Below are positions 1 through 12,271 of a stretch of 64,000 nucleotides of DNA, piece by piece. Origin of the DNA: Platerodrilus igneus (taxonomy: Eukaryota; Arthropoda; Insecta; Coleoptera; Lycidae); contig JARFIW010000599.1 of assembly GCA_036346225.1 (NCBI GenBank), forward strand, positions 1,258,501-1,322,500, in the 5' to 3' direction. The notes below the pieces were generated by a model. The model worked only from the letters and a program-made list of their open reading frames with translations, had not been told where the DNA came from and ran no database searches. The translations under genes were made by a program, and so were the position numbers. The number at the start of each line of letters is the position of its first letter. Positions within the stretch are counted from its first letter, which is position 1.

Positions 1-1502
1 AAATATATTTTAATAATACATTTCAATTTACTACAATAGATTCCACGCAAATATTTAATATTTGTTAACAGTGAAGATATATTTTAATAGTAAATATACC
101 TTATTTAATTCAAAGAAACTTTTTTCTCAATGTCATTCTTACAACATAACCTACATGAACAATAACAAAAATAGAATACTCACATTTTATTAACCAATTG
201 CTAGTTTATCGCTTCAGACCCTTCTCAATCTTTACTGCCTACGTACAGTACTATCGGCCCTAAAATATCGGCCTGGTACCAAACGATTCAAAAAGACCCT
301 ACGAATAACTTCCGACACTTCAATAAGTACAGAAAAATGGTTAAGGACACGTTTTTTCGTCATTTCAGCGACTCATAGTGATGATTTGCTACATACGTAA
401 ATTTACCTGACTTTTGAAACGCCAGTTTTCCATCACGATGTATTCAAAATTACATGCCACAAACTCTCTTTTATAGGAAATTTTATCAGCTTTAATTTCG
501 GTGTCTTGAAGTTTTTTCTTTAGTTAATAGAAACGAAGATATTTACAAAAAACGAATGCTAATGCAATTTTTCCATAATTTATCAAAAATACAGCAATAT
601 TCATAAACTTTTTTTTAAATAAAACCTACTTTGCGAAGGACTTATACTACTCCAGCACGTTCATATACATATATGAAATAATGAAAACAAGATAAAATAA
701 ATTTTTGAAAAATTATTATCCACATATTTTTGGACTAAAATGTTAATTTAAAAAAATTGTTTTTTTTCCCTAAATATTTAAATGCCTGTAACTTGTCAAC
801 GATTCGATGAAAATACCTCTACGACGTCTCATTTTAAAGATAATTAAAATATCTTCAAGAAAAATACATAACATTACTGTCTTCGACCAATCAGAAAAAG
901 TTATTTTCCAAAATGTACTCAAAAATGAAATTTTTTTATGTTTTTTGCTCTTAACTTCAAGCTATCTTTACCAAAATGGATTAATGCATACATCAACATG
1001 TTCACAATTTTATTCTCTTCTACTTTTATTATACATATGTGTACTATATGTGTACAACCTATACTTTCAGAGTTAATACTGATTTTTACATGCAAAATAT
1101 CCGTTATTAACATAAAAAAGAAATTGTCTTTTAAATAATAACTCTGCGAATTTGGGCCGTACAGAAATGAATAAAAAACGAAATTGTTCGTAATTAGATT
1201 CTCTACAACTTTAATTTAAAACATTTTTTTGATTCAAGAGTCCATTTTCGAGATATTACTGAAAAATGCACGACACGCATATGCGTTTTCGTTGTGTCGT
1301 AAAACTACCGATATTTAAAAAAATTATATCTCTGCTCCATTTGGTTTTTTTGAATAAAAAACGAAATTGTGTGGAATTTTGTAGGCTACAATTTTGATAT
1401 GAACATAAATTTCCGCAAAGTTGATATTTTCCGAGTTATTTGTGAAAAGCTGATTTTTTTGACCTTTTGGACTCTCTCCTGCCCGTAACGTAGCGTCTAG
1501 AT
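1..1502. other. AT-rich intergenic DNA with small repeats
   Basis: No gene is recognisable; the open frames here are short and low in complexity. A 20-base sequence (TGAATAAAAAACGAAATTGT) occurs exactly at 1168-1187 and 1351-1370. Between them lies a small hairpin (ACGACAC at 1270-1276 pairing with GTGTCGT at 1294-1300). This looks like the interior of an old, unclassified repeat. Confidence 0.4.
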
Positions 1503-1685
1503 ATGGCGACTTTTAATATGTTAAATAGTTCACTAAAACAAGCCTGTTTACATAGTTTCAGCCCAGTCAGTATTATTTCCTCCAAATTTTGTCGTTTTAC
1601 TGGACTACAAAGGTATTATAGTCAATCGTGTGCTTGTATAGAGGGCATACCAGGCTTTACAGAATTTAGAAACAATGTAAAATAA
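1503..1685 (+). CDS. possible first exon with mitochondrial-type leader (unidentified)
   Basis: A 60-codon open frame starts with ATG after a CG-containing stretch. The first 45 residues lack acidic residues and are rich in Ser, Phe, Lys and Arg, which resembles a mitochondrial targeting leader. A weak splice donor (GTAAAA) could end the exon at 1676, keeping phase 0; otherwise it stops at 1685. I do not recognise the protein and found no partner exon with matching phase, so this may be a chance frame. Confidence 0.2.
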   Translation: MATFNMLNSSLKQACLHSFSPVSIISSKFCRFTGLQRYYSQSCACIEGIPGFTEFRNNVK

Positions 1686-2378
1686 TTTACTTTCAAAAAC
1701 CATAATGTAAATTAATTAACAATTCATCTACCTCTAAACTAATGCATAGCAGCAAACTGGTTAATCGATAATTGTTTTTTATTCCAAGGTCGTATGAAGT
1801 GTGGGTTTGTTCAATGGCTTTTTTTATATTTGGTAGAGGAGTTTGCTAGTGTTTCCTAAAATATAAACGTATGCAGATAATGCAAGGTACAATGAAAGGA
1901 TTTGGTGAAGGAACGGATGGGTAAACACTCCACTACATTATTTACAAAGCACTGCTTCTGCACAAGTTGTTAACGATAAGGTAGTCCAGATAAGAATGAT
2001 CATGACCGCTGCTGTTCCTGCAACTTGTAAACCACAACCATTCTTCGTTATGAGTTCTCATTGATCGGAAACATGTCTATTACGAACCATGAGCGGTTAC
2101 TTTTAACATTCTTTTCTCACGATATCCCGATAATGCTATTTGTAAAATACCTTGAAGATATTTTCTAACTAGATTACATAAATATGTGTAATACCTGTAA
2201 GTTAATTATACAAAAATTCCCTAAAACAATTTTATGAAATAGTTTTGGAGCATAAACAAAGTCATTGTCTAAAATTCTTCCTAGTGTTCGAATCGAGAGC
2301 CCGAGAGCAAGATTGTGGAGTTTGACATGTCTTCTAGGGACATTCCGGATTGTGTATAAGTGTAAATTTTTGTTTCAG

Positions 2379-2836
2379 TGAAACCTTGTTCATTGGTCGA
2401 ACTGCATGGTTACCAAACTTCCAAGTGTATTGTATGATCCTTGCCCACTTCCTCACAACCCTACCATACAACCATCTCCTACTGCCCAGTGTATCTATCT
2501 GAAGCACGTACTAATCAAACTGTTTGCCCTTAGATTATGCAACAAGGAATAAACCAAAGTCTTCTGAGCATCTTGTTAGTCTTCAACGATCACCAACTTT
2601 GATAACCAACACTTTCACGCCAAAAAAGAGCAACTGGTTTAGTGGTACGTCGTAAAGTATGTGGTACAACAAATCCTTGACCATTTATATACGTCACTGA
2701 AAATAACTTCGCTGTAATAAATTATGTTTTAGGAATTAATGATGGCAGTATTGTACGGCGGCCGATTAGACTCGATGCATTACCTTCTATTAAGACACGA
2801 AGAAAAGATACACCTTTTTTATCACCTTGGACTTAG
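2379..2836 (+). CDS. candidate three-exon gene end (unidentified protein)
   Basis: Three blocks join in a consistent reading frame across splice-like junctions. Exon 2379-2426 follows TGTTTCAG and ends at a GTATTG donor (phase 1). Exon 2534-2644 follows TTGCCCTTAG and ends at a GTACGT donor (phase 1). Exon 2733-2836 follows ATGTTTTAG and ends in TAG. The joined product is about 87 residues, rich in Ser, Thr, Lys and Arg, and ends in FLSPWT. The intervening sequences are 107 and 88 bases. An upstream exon that must supply one base of the first codon was not found. I do not recognise the family. The consistent phases argue for a real 3' gene end, but each splice site alone is weak. Confidence 0.35.
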
Positions 2837-3271
2837 CGTTTTGTTTTTTCCTATTATTTTTAAACAGTGTGTGGCTGTATTGAATTTATTGAAAAACTCT
2901 AAACAAGGGTTTGTTTAGGTTGAAGGATGTGCTAGTTGTAGTTACAGAATAATCGTGTGATAATAGATAATAAGTAGTTTTAAAAATTTTTAAAATATAT
3001 GCATAAAGAGTTATCTTTATATATAAATTCTATGAAAACATATTTTTATTTAAATAAAGACCTTGTATATGAAAAATAATTATTGGCTTACTAGAATACG
3101 GTAAGTGCAACATGATTGGTTTAATGCTAGCTTAAAAAAATTATTTTATATTATTATTGCAGATTTATTTAAGTGAAATAGTAACGTATAGAGGTATATA
3201 ATTTGTTACACGTGAAATTGTCTTGACTATTTAAATGAAATTTATTCTACCACGGAGACACAACAATAATA

Positions 3272-3502
3272 ATGCACTGGCTAGCTTGCAGTGTCGAGGT
3301 GGTGAGTTCTATGAAAAAAATCAAATGTTTAAGGGAATATCAAGGTAAATACTTTCGCCTGCCGGGAAAGACCTCTGAACATTTTTGTCTAATAGAAAAT
3401 GTTGAACGCCAACGCACCTGGATTTTTCAGCCTCGCCAAACGATGGGTGGTCTACGAGATGATGTTGAATGGTTCCTAACTTTATGCAATACAGTTTGGT
3501 AG
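3272..3502 (+). other. unassigned open reading frame, 76 codons
   Basis: A 76-codon frame of mixed composition with no motif I recognise. A possible splice donor (GTGAGT) lies about 30 bases into it, so it could be a short exon followed by intron. There is no neighbouring exon of matching phase that I can defend. Most likely a chance frame or repeat debris. Confidence 0.12.
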
Positions 3503-5205
3503 AGCCCTGTGTACATTAGTTTTTCTTCACTTACTAATTTAAAATATAGACAATCTATTAAAAAATTCCAAGCTATTCACTTAACATATATTAACACGAA
3601 TATTAGTATTTTCACATTGTCCATTTAAGTAAATACTACAACTGCGTCATTGGTCAGTTCCTGCAGATTAAAGTTTATGACGTTTTATGGATTTGTCTAT
3701 TTGAATAATATACAATGATTTCAGTGTTTTGTAATTCGTGTGAATGTTTACCAATACATGTACGTTGGATAATTATTTATGGAAAAATATGTTTGTATAT
3801 TTTTAATTTGATATTCAACATGTGAAGTCTCTTTTGTTGCTAGTTGTAAAAGAATGTGCTGAGTAATTTTCCTATTTATTGTATTGGTTACTTCCCTGTT
3901 TATTTCGGTGTTTTACTATAATTTTTAATTGAATGTTCCTTTATAAACAGTAAATTACCCAAGCTATAAAATTTGAAGGTTTACATTTGTAATGTAACCG
4001 ACCTGCTTGCAGCTACAAATCTGTACTCTAACCTACCTATGGACGTATGAACCTGCTCTCTTGACAAAACCTGGCCTCGTGATCGAATGCTGCGGCTAGT
4101 AACACCTATGCTGTGTGACCGTAACTTAACCCAAATATACACACTGAGATAGCGTTAAGGCGGAAAGGTTTGAAATAAAACTACAATAGTTAACGACCCT
4201 ACTTTAATTATTATATGATAACCTCAAAATTAGGTTACCATCAACTATACATCAATTACAAGAGCAAACAGTGCCGGACTCCCTGGGTTGACACTGAGGA
4301 AAGAGTATCGGCAGATAAAACGTCAACAACCCTGCACTTGTAGCTGCATAAATACACCTCTCAAGGATGGGGTGGTGAACAAGCACCCTGTGCACTTTTA
4401 ATATTACGGGATGTCAACTGTTACTTGGACATTCTACATATGAGACTGAAGAAAGGTTAGTGTAGTCTAGGTAATCTTTTCTAGAATGTACCAGAGACGG
4501 CTGAGCCATTACTATCTGGCTAAAGTTGAAGAGGAAGAACACGGGGAAGATAAGGACCTTGACTACCAATGTTTCACCCCGCACGGCCATAAAATGTTAG
4601 TAAAGGCTCAAACTTACACATTTATCATACATACCATTAACAGTTTCTAGTCCGTTTGGCAATATGGCTCACAATGGCTAACCTACATTCTATTGTTGCA
4701 TAAATACATTGGCGAAACAAATATAAACAAAAATGAACGTATGCTATAATAGTACCAAACAAAGAGTACAAATTGAATCGACCATCTCCAACATAGTCAT
4801 AATGCAAACATGTTAATACGGGGTCATAGCAGAGGTTCGCTATAATCACATCATAACAAAAATAAATAAATCTCAATATTAGTTAACGATAGAATTGTAG
4901 GTTATAATACACTTCAGATCCTTGAAACCAACTTATGAGGTTTTAAAAACGGGACATGAATTATGAAGTTATAAATGCACAATAAAACTGAAATAAACAA
5001 TTACATAATCATACCAAAACATTGAAAACAAATTATAAAATATGCTTGTAACAAATACATACCAAAATTCTACAGAAACAATACAAGCCCAGATTCAGGC
5101 ACTACATTTTTATATAAATGCATGTTAATTAAATATATTCGATCTAGTAAGCACAAGTTAAGAATTATTCATTGTGATTGCATTGGCTAAAACGTGCTTT
5201 TAAAA
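3503..5205. other. intergenic DNA, nothing recognised
   Basis: AT-rich sequence with short frames on both strands (for example 4637-4876 minus) that carry no recognisable motif. No repeat of the window's main families was seen. Confidence 0.4.
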
Positions 5206-5491
5206 ATTAAACACATCGTGTCATTAAATTTACGCACAAAAAATATACATAACTTTGTGGTTAATTCAATTACTATCTTAAAACGCAACCAACTAACATT
5301 AAATAATTAATCAAGCTTCGATGCAATCAGATAACTTCAACATAGCATTAAACACATTGTGGCATTAAATTTACAAACAAAAAATATACATAACAACTTT
5401 GTGGTTAATTCAATTACTATCTTAAAACGCAACCAACTAACATTAAATAATTAATCAAGCTTCGATGCAATTAGATAGCTTCAAAATAGCA
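5206..5491. repeat. tandem duplication, two 141-base units
   Basis: Two adjacent near-identical units start at ATTAAACACAT (5206 and 5347). They share the long tract running from ACAAAAAATATACATAAC to AATCAAGCTTCGATGCAAT and differ by a few substitutions and one small indel (ACTTTG versus AACAACTTTG). The unit has no open frame; this looks like a simple local duplication. Confidence 0.8.
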
Positions 5492-5749
5492 TATAATTAA
5501 AAATATTACCTTGAATAAAATCGCCAGTGAAGTTTTTTCAACCTTCCATTTTAAAATCTGAAGCAAGTCTCAAGACACAGGTTAAGACTTGTAGAAACGA
5601 TATCCATTGCTTCTACAACGGGTAAATTCTGACATCACGGGTGCATTCAGAAACCTGGAAGCGTTACATGCCAAAATTGGCAATGTACATTTTTAGATTT
5701 AGTTATAATATATAAGGTAATGCCCGCGTATTTTTTTAATTAAAAACGC

Positions 5750-5885
5750 CAACTTCCGTCGTCGCGCCTGCGCATAGTGAATGCAGGGATGCGCGAGTGT
5801 AAAAAACGAGATTAAGCCACTAGCCCTCGAAGAAGCAACAACTACCTAGTAGTGGTGCGTGTTTTTTGTGTATCTCAGGTATGTA
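5750..5885 (+). promoter_or_regulatory. CpG-rich promoter-like patch
   Basis: In an otherwise AT-rich region this short block is rich in CpG and contains GCGCCTGCGCA and ATGCGCGAG, which resemble NRF-1-type promoter sites. About 80 bases downstream TATCTCAG is followed by GTATGT, a plausible donor ending an untranslated first exon. No coding exon could be linked to it, so the promoter role is inferred from composition and motifs only. Confidence 0.25.
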
Positions 5886-5891
5886 GGTTAC

Positions 5892-7089
5892 TTTTTATCT
5901 TGTCTTGTATCGTTCCTTTACCTGGTGTTCCTTCATCCCCTGCGAGTGGAAAAGAGTTTTAGGATGGATGGAAATTTGATGTCAACAATGACGTAACCCA
6001 ACCTCACAAAGTACCGAGGGATCCTGATATTAAGTTACGCGATATCCACCATGTGAGTAATTTGTTTTATTTAAATTGTGCATGCCGATTTGACTTAGAT
6101 AGCGATTGCATCACTCGAAAACGTGGTCTGTATAAGTTACCATATGGCGGGTAAATTTGCTGTGAAATTATGCGTTAAATTATAACAATTGCCCGTAATG
6201 GTATAACAGCTGTTCAAAAATACTCTTGAATATTGAAATATACACTATAATATTTGAAATAATTATCAACCAATGAGAATTGACTAAAGGAAATAGTACA
6301 AATCACTACTCATTAATAAATGCTTTTCTGTATACAAATGTATGCTTAATTAACATGTTGGCGTTACAAATTTATATGCACCTCAACTAGTTTGTGTTTC
6401 AACAGTCTATTATATACAATTTTGGTCCACAATATCAGAGAATCTCATTATTTTTTTAGACTAACGGAATGAGAATTTTAGCCAAATAAATTATAGAAGA
6501 CTATTTTCAACATAGAATTCTGATGTCAACCTCGAAAAATCGATCCTCGAAATTATTACTGTCAAATGACAGTTACAGATAAAAACCTTAGTACCAGGCG
6601 TAGTTATACAGAGGGTACAATATTGGACAAATTTTAATAAGGAAAGAATAATAATTAACCATCTGAAACAGCGTACCTTTATTAATATTTATATATGTGG
6701 TCTGTAGAGTTGATATGGTCTTGTATTTAGACGACACTTCTCTAGATATCTCAGGTTCTTCGTTAAGTTGACAGCATTTTGTTCTGGCAGTGAAGTTGGT
6801 TGTTTAACCTACATCTTAGGGACACAAATAATCAAATAGCGGTACAGGATGGGAGGAGGAATTCACGGGTAGATTTCACTGCGTGTTACATGCACTAACT
6901 GTAAATGTCAGTAAGTAGGGTGGTTCAAGATAGATCTCTAGAAATCGCGTGCTTCCACATGGAACTTATCATAAGTCTACCAACCATGAAACGTTTTCAT
7001 TGGTTAGGGTAATAACCACACATTCTTCAAGGCATGTGAAAAGGCTTATTCGACGGATTGCGTACAATAACCTATAGTTTCTTCACCTA
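5892..7089. other. intergenic DNA, nothing recognised
   Basis: AT-rich sequence without a frame or motif I can support. Confidence 0.35.
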
Positions 7090-7760
7090 TAGTGCACGAG
7101 ACCTTAAAAATTGCAATTTTGTATCGTAACCTATTTAAAGTAATGACGGGATATAATGATTTCCATTTCTGATTAAAAAATCAACAACAACACACCAACC
7201 ACGGTGTTCCTTTTCGGGGTAATCAAACCTTGCACCTTTTTCTGGGGTGATACAGTGTGTATAGTTCCAGACTACTACTTTATCTTTAATTCCAGCAGCA
7301 TTCACAATCTTTCTCAACAGCCCTCTGTCCCTACACACTTTGGCTCTGCAATATTTATACATTGCGTTTGGCTTGCTCTTTTATTTCTCAAACTTCTCAC
7401 CTGTTGTCCTTTCAAAACCTCTTCTACTACATCTGCTTCATACAGCTTTACCAGTTATCTTATTTGCATATGTACGCTTGGCAATTCTATCCTCATCAAT
7501 TCTTTCCACATGTCCAATCACTAAGCATGCTTCGCTTGCTCAACTCCGTAAGGGTCACTTGCACCCCACAGTGTTCTGACCCATTCGTTTGACACTTTGT
7601 CTTTTAATGTTTTCCCGCACACACTTCTTAGGAACCTCAATCCTGCAGCGTTTATACGACTAGTATGCTTCTTCTGTCAGACCCATGTATGGCTTCCATG
7701 CAGACGCTTCCATGCAGAACAGTTGGTACACTTGTAAATGGCCAGTTTTGCGTTTATACT
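7090..7760 (-). pseudogene. decayed LINE reverse-transcriptase C-terminus
   Basis: Read on the minus strand with several frame changes, the block gives the typical tail of an RTE/R1-like LINE polyprotein. Near 7600 it reads like 'GKTLKDKVSNEW', then 'VIGHVERIDEDRIAKR', and it ends in 'AKVCRDRGLLRKIVNAAG' (about 7290-7350). Other LINE tails in the window show the same order of motifs (GHILRHER, basic patch, final Arg/Trp-rich motif). Numerous frameshifts and stops make it non-functional. The overlapping plus-strand frames (7204-7592) are its antisense shadow. Confidence 0.55.
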
Positions 7761-8750
7761 CGATCCTTCATTTCTGTTCAGTAACAAACTGTAGTACCTC
7801 GCATATACCCACCCAATGAAAAAAAAAATTAATTAGAAATGTTAAAATAGGAAACTGGTAAAATTTGATAGCCTCAATTGTAGAAATATTATTTAAAGTT
7901 AAATTTATTATAAGTTCATTCTGGTCTTCAACCTATGCGCTATTTCCAATAGAGGAAATAGCATATTACAACATAAGGCCAGCAAAATAGCTTATAATAT
8001 CGAAATAGACGGGCACAGCAGAAAGTCTAAGCAGAACCCATTAGGTAGCTGTTGGTCACCAACAGGAAAAAGCAAAGCTAACAATGTAAAAGAAGGACAA
8101 GAGTGACTGCGAGGAAGCAAAAACAGAAGATAGGCAGTTCCACTCCAGACTTTAACGGGTGAAACGCTATATGGGGAATCATGATTTGACTGATGGGTAA
8201 ATTGGTATTAGTGAAAGTTACAGTGACTGAGGTTATTACGGGTAAGTTTTATGCTTGATGCAATTTGTACCAGTACTAAACATAAGTAATAGGAAATGTA
8301 CTCACTGGATAACATTCATAAGTGGTATATCTAACATTTAAATTTCTAATGATGATAATATAATAAATAAATTATATATTTAGTAGTTAAATATACCAAA
8401 TAACATGATCCGAGTTTGAATTAAGTAACAACCTAGGAGTCATGGTGCGTATAAGGCAAATGATAGCACCTCCTTCCCTTTCAGCCGGAGATACGAACAG
8501 CCACGTCACCCCCATTTAAAACCACACTATAAATAAACAAAAAAAAAACCAAAAAGGAAAACCGCTCGACCAACTCTCAGCTAAGATAACATAACCCGAT
8601 CGACCGATCCTTCAAGTAGTGTACATGTTTTATCAAAAATCCGTGATCGTTATAAAACACAGGGAACACTTTCCACCATGACTACATTTCTGCCATGGAA
8701 AAGCAGTACCAGTGACAGTGGAATGCAAGAATGCTTGCCTATTACTGCTG
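7761..8750. other. intergenic DNA, nothing recognised
   Basis: AT-rich sequence with an A-rich run near 8540; no gene or defined repeat seen. Confidence 0.35.
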
Positions 8751-8769
8751 TACACTAAAAAGAATTATT

Positions 8770-8836
8770 CCATATGTCAAATACCGTGCGGTTTACATTG
8801 CCAATGCTCGACCCGAAGGTACTACATTGGCCAGGC
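8770..8836 (-). repeat. copy of a ~71-base short interspersed repeat
   Basis: The minus strand carries AATGTAGTACCTTCGGGT followed by CGAGCATTGG, which matches the better copies at 27344-27417 (plus) and 36246-36316 (minus). The distal half, which contains a GCCGC/GCGGC hairpin in the 36246 copy, is diverged here. Three independent copies show that this is a dispersed element. Confidence 0.5.
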
Positions 8837-8924
8837 GAGTTTTTTGCTGCCTGGAAATTTAGAATTTTGTCGAACCCTTGCCGTTCTAGGCAAGGTAGGG
8901 ATCTTTGACGCGCGTGACAAAACA

Positions 8925-9081
8925 CACACGGGACCTCCATTTAACCTCTCATCCGAACGAGGGCGTAATTTTTGTGAAAAATCTCACCTGCCATTTTGAA
9001 GCAGTCGGCTGTGTCGGGATTCGAACCCAGGACCTTGGGATCCGTAGTCTTATGCTTACTACATTGATCCACGGTGGTGCC
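8925..9081 (-). mobile_element. tRNA-derived SINE
   Basis: On the minus strand the element begins GGCACCACCGTGGATCAATG and has a perfect RNA polymerase III B box (GGTTCGAATCC, plus-strand 9017-9027), preceded by a tRNA-like arm ending AAGGTCCTGGG. A degenerate A box precedes it at the expected distance. The tRNA-unrelated body (about 8925-9000) contains CTCATCCGAACGAGGG read on the plus strand. It is not an intact tRNA gene: the arms do not form a full cloverleaf that I can trace, and the head runs straight into SINE body sequence. Confidence 0.6.
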
Positions 9082-9144
9082 TAGATGCCAAATACCGAAG
9101 AAAATGAACAACATCTGCATTTAAGAAGTCAAATGGTATTACAT

Positions 9145-9352
9145 TGTAGACTATTCTAGTTTTTAAATATACTGAAACTGCATACCAGAAGATAGTAGTG
9201 GGAATTGAGATGGAGGTTCCAGGAAGGTGTGGATAAAGGATGTTAGTTAACTTATAGATTATTAGAGACTAGAATCGAATAAAAAGATTTTGCTGTAGAT
9301 TAATTATTTTAATTATTCAATCAAGTGGATTATTTTAGCTGGAGAAGCCCCT
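9145..9352 (+). repeat. 5' LTR of the 9145-25620 gypsy element (interrupted)
   Basis: Starts TGTAGACTATTC and is colinear with 25406-25612. It is cut at GCCCCT by a family-A solo LTR; the missing final ACA is found at 10083-10085 on the far side of that insertion. Confidence 0.85.
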
Positions 9353-10078
9353 TGTTACGTGCCAATAAATTGGCACTAAACATTCCCAAGTTTTAGCTTT
9401 GATGTGCGGAAGTTTTCGCGCCTTAAAATTCAAAAGACTCGGTGCGCGTATTTCCGTCACGTCAAAAGTGGGTTGGGCGAATAATTTCGCGCCGACGCGT
9501 GAAAGGACAGAAAAGTGGGGGAAGTGTTTCCGTGAGACTCTGAAACGGGGCTTTTTTCCTTGGACCTTCGTGAAGAGCGGTTTGGTCAGGTATCGTATCG
9601 TGCCTTATCTTTATTTATGTAGATATCCTTGCCTGATTATCTTTGTTTGTCGCCCTTATACCTGTTCCTGTCTTTCCCTACATAGGTAGAGGTAATTTGT
9701 AGCCGTTGGCTGAACCGCATTCCACGCCGGAGCACCATCTTTAAACACTCCGGAGCTATTGGGATGGACGTAGGCGTACCTTCCGTTAATTGCCTTAAAA
9801 GGGGCCATCAGTAGCCCTGATGGACTTCAACAGAAGCCAACTTTAACCCAGGGACATATTCATGTGAGTATTTCGCTGTTATAAACTATTGTCTTAAATT
9901 TATATTTTCCGATAATTGCGTATTAAATTTGTGCATTGGTGACGTCATTGTCAGATGGCCGCGCTAAAGCCTGCGTAAGCTTGGAGCTACCACCTGCCGT
10001 GGCGTCGCTTATTCCGCGCTTGCGCGATTGCTATTATAAACCTTTAAATTGTGCAATTATGAGTTTTAAACGGTAAGA
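9353..10078 (+). mobile_element. family-A solo LTR, TSD CCCT
   Basis: Begins TGTTACGTGCCAATAAATTG and ends GTAAGA. It is flanked by CCCT on both sides (9349-9352 and 10079-10082), a 4-base target duplication typical of gypsy integrases. It is homologous in the same orientation to the reverse complements of 12272-12917, 16153-16824, 18177-18831, 25683-26289 and 26708-27328. It contains a CpG-rich core (ATTTCCGTCACGTC, TTCGCGCCGACGCG). The frame at 9399-9689 lies inside the LTR and is not a gene. Confidence 0.85.
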
Positions 10079-10184
10079 CCCTACAGAATTCAGGTGTCGG
10101 GTTAAGCAACTCTATAATCGAGATTATAAAAAATTTGTGATTATTATATACACATGGCGTGCAGAAAAATTTGAGGTTGTAATT

Positions 10185-10848
10185 ATGGAGGGATTAGGAA
10201 AAATTCCAAAAATGCCGCTAATTGGAACAGTGCAAATAGTGTAGAAACTAGTTTATGACAATGGATGAAGTAATTCAAGCAGCAGTACGGGGAATTATGC
10301 TTTTTCAGCAGCAACAAGTAGTTGGCACGGAAAGTTATAAACAAGTGCAAACACCAAGACTGTTTACGAATCAAGAAATAAGCAATCTATTGCCGGAATT
10401 TAAGGGCACAGGCGGTGATGTAAATGTTTGGTTGCAAAGAGTTAGTGCGGTACAAAATACATATTGTGTTCCAGACAGTATTATGCAAATAATTGCAGTG
10501 GGTAAATTCGGTGGCCAGGCAAAAGAATGGCATAATTCAAAAGTCGATTATGTTACTATAAATTTAAGTGTGTGGTGCAGAAAATGTTCAGCACACATCA
10601 CAATATTGTTACTTTGCATAAAAAATTCGAAAGTCGTAGAGGAAGACAAGGTGAGAGTTTTTCTGAATATTATCAGGATAAAGTTACTTTGAGGAATAAT
10701 GCATCTGTTCCGGAACCTGAATTAATTCAATACCTTATTGATTGGCTGAATAATAGCCAATTACGAAATCTAGCAAGAATGATAATACATGAAGTGAACA
10801 GTGTGGAAGATTTATTTAAAATTTTAACTTACATTTCACACCAAAATT
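10185..10848 (+). pseudogene. gypsy Gag (capsid part), frameshifted
   Basis: The product is a gypsy-type Gag. The frame at 10255-10571 contains LLPEFKGTGGDVNVWLQRV, the usual capsid start (F-x-G-x2-D-V-x2-W-L-x-R-V), and WHNSKVDYVTINLSVW. Coding then continues in another frame from 10572 with KKFESRRGRQGESFSEYYQDK, DWLNNSQLRNLARM and SVEDLFKILTYI, matching the second half of the same capsid fold. One frame change lies near 10571, at GTGTGGTGCAG. An earlier ATG at 10185 is in yet another frame. The unit is cut at 10849 by a family-C solo LTR and resumes at 11395 with the nucleocapsid. Confidence 0.75.
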
Positions 10849-11394
10849 TGTTAAATTTACGCTCGCTATTTTTGCACTTTAGGCGTGGCTCTAACGCCAT
10901 TGTTATAACATCTACAGATCACGTTTTTACCGGATGATGCAATCGCTGTCTAAGTCAATTTGCATGCACAATTTAGGTAAAAATCAAATTACTTACGTGA
11001 TGTGTATCTCAGAACTTCATCTCAGGGTCCACCACGTGGTTAAGGGTTGATTATGCCATGTTGAACATCAAATTGTTATCCGTCACGTAGCTTCTATTGC
11101 ATCTCGTAGGGGTTGAAGGAAATGAGGTAGCGGAACGATAAGTTAAGGAAACATAAAGGAAAACTACATACCTTTTTCTTAGAAAACTACCACACACCTA
11201 GATACGTGTTGTTTAGTCCATGTCTCGTAGCTTAATCCCGCTTTCTCCACTCGTGCACACCCGCATTCCTTCTGTGCAGACTCGACCGTCACCAATGGCG
11301 GAAGTTAGCGTATCATTTCAAAAATACGCGGCAATTAACCTACAAAGTATCTCTAAACCTAAAACATGATACATGGGCAGTGTGGCATGTAACA
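10849..11394 (-). mobile_element. family-C solo LTR
   Basis: On the minus strand it begins TGTTACATGCCACACTGC and ends GTAAATTTAACA. It interrupts the gag of the larger gypsy element between the capsid and the zinc knuckles, and it has no coding capacity. It resembles family A only at its terminus (TGTTACATGCC versus TGTTACGTGCC). No clean target duplication was seen, so the left boundary is uncertain by several bases. Confidence 0.5.
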
Positions 11395-12271
11395 GATTCT
11401 AGTTGATATGCACAGTCTAGTTTGTCCCAAAGTTCAAGGCAGCAAATGCCAAATATGAGAAAGTTTGTCGATACAAATAGGAATGGAAATTCGCAGAAGA
11501 AAATACAGTATTATAACTGTAACGAAGAAGGACATACCATTCAGATGTGTAAGAAGCCTATTAGGAAGAGGGGTAGCTGTTATCAGTGTGGCAGTATGGG
11601 ATATCTCCAGCGTGATTGTCCAAAAACAACACCCAGAGGAAATTCCAGGGATGATTATACAACGCATGTTATTGAATCTCTACTGGTAAAGTCGTACGAA
11701 ATTCAAATTAGTTATAATATTAAATTTAGCAATTTAGATGCATACACTTATTTTATTAAAGCATTATTAGATATTGGGTTTCCTATCAATTTGATTAAAA
11801 ATAGATTTATTCCTTCCGAATTTATTAAAAATGAGTGTGAGAGGGATAAATTTAAAGGAATTAATAGATCTAAATTAAACATTTCAGGAACGGTTGAGAT
11901 AGATCTCCATATTAATACTGAAATGTAACATTTTATGTTGTGCTTGAAACAACAGACTTATGCCTCTATTCTGAGAAGGAATTTTATGTCGATTAGTAAT
12001 GTGTTTATTGATTTTAAGGATAATCCTAGTATTAGGTCAAACCCTGACTTACAAGGCCTAAATTGGACAAAGATGCCGAAATAAGCTTTATTTCAGAATT
12101 AATGAACATTAATTATGTTAATGAACCGATCAGGATTACGGAAAAGTTAAACATTAATCCAGAATTGCCTTATGTTATGCAAACCGAAATACAGAAAATA
12201 TATTTTGGAAGCTATGTGTCTGTGAATAAGCCTCAAGAACCGAAAGTCGATTATAAAATGAAATTACACTT
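11395..12271 (+). pseudogene. gypsy nucleocapsid and protease, degraded
   Basis: Two CCHC zinc knuckles lie at about 11510-11630. Each has lost one ligand: the first reads QYYNCNEEGHTIQMC, with Tyr where the first Cys belongs, and the second reads CYQCGSMGYLQRDC, with Tyr in place of His. An aspartic protease follows. Its active-site motif, usually D-T/S-G, reads ALLDIGFPINLI (DIG, about 11760-11800). The frame continues with interruptions (stop at 11928, new frame from about 12063) until an insertion at 12272. In the ancestral order reverse transcriptase follows directly; it resumes at 16825. Confidence 0.7.

Noticed and set aside
7204..7592. Overlapping plus-strand frames of 75-106 codons as a membrane protein gene
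   Set aside because: The minus strand of the same block reads as a decayed LINE C-terminus; the plus frames are its antisense shadow.
9001..9081. Minus-strand tRNA gene
   Set aside because: The B box is perfect, but the arms do not complete a cloverleaf that I can trace, and the sequence runs into a SINE body.
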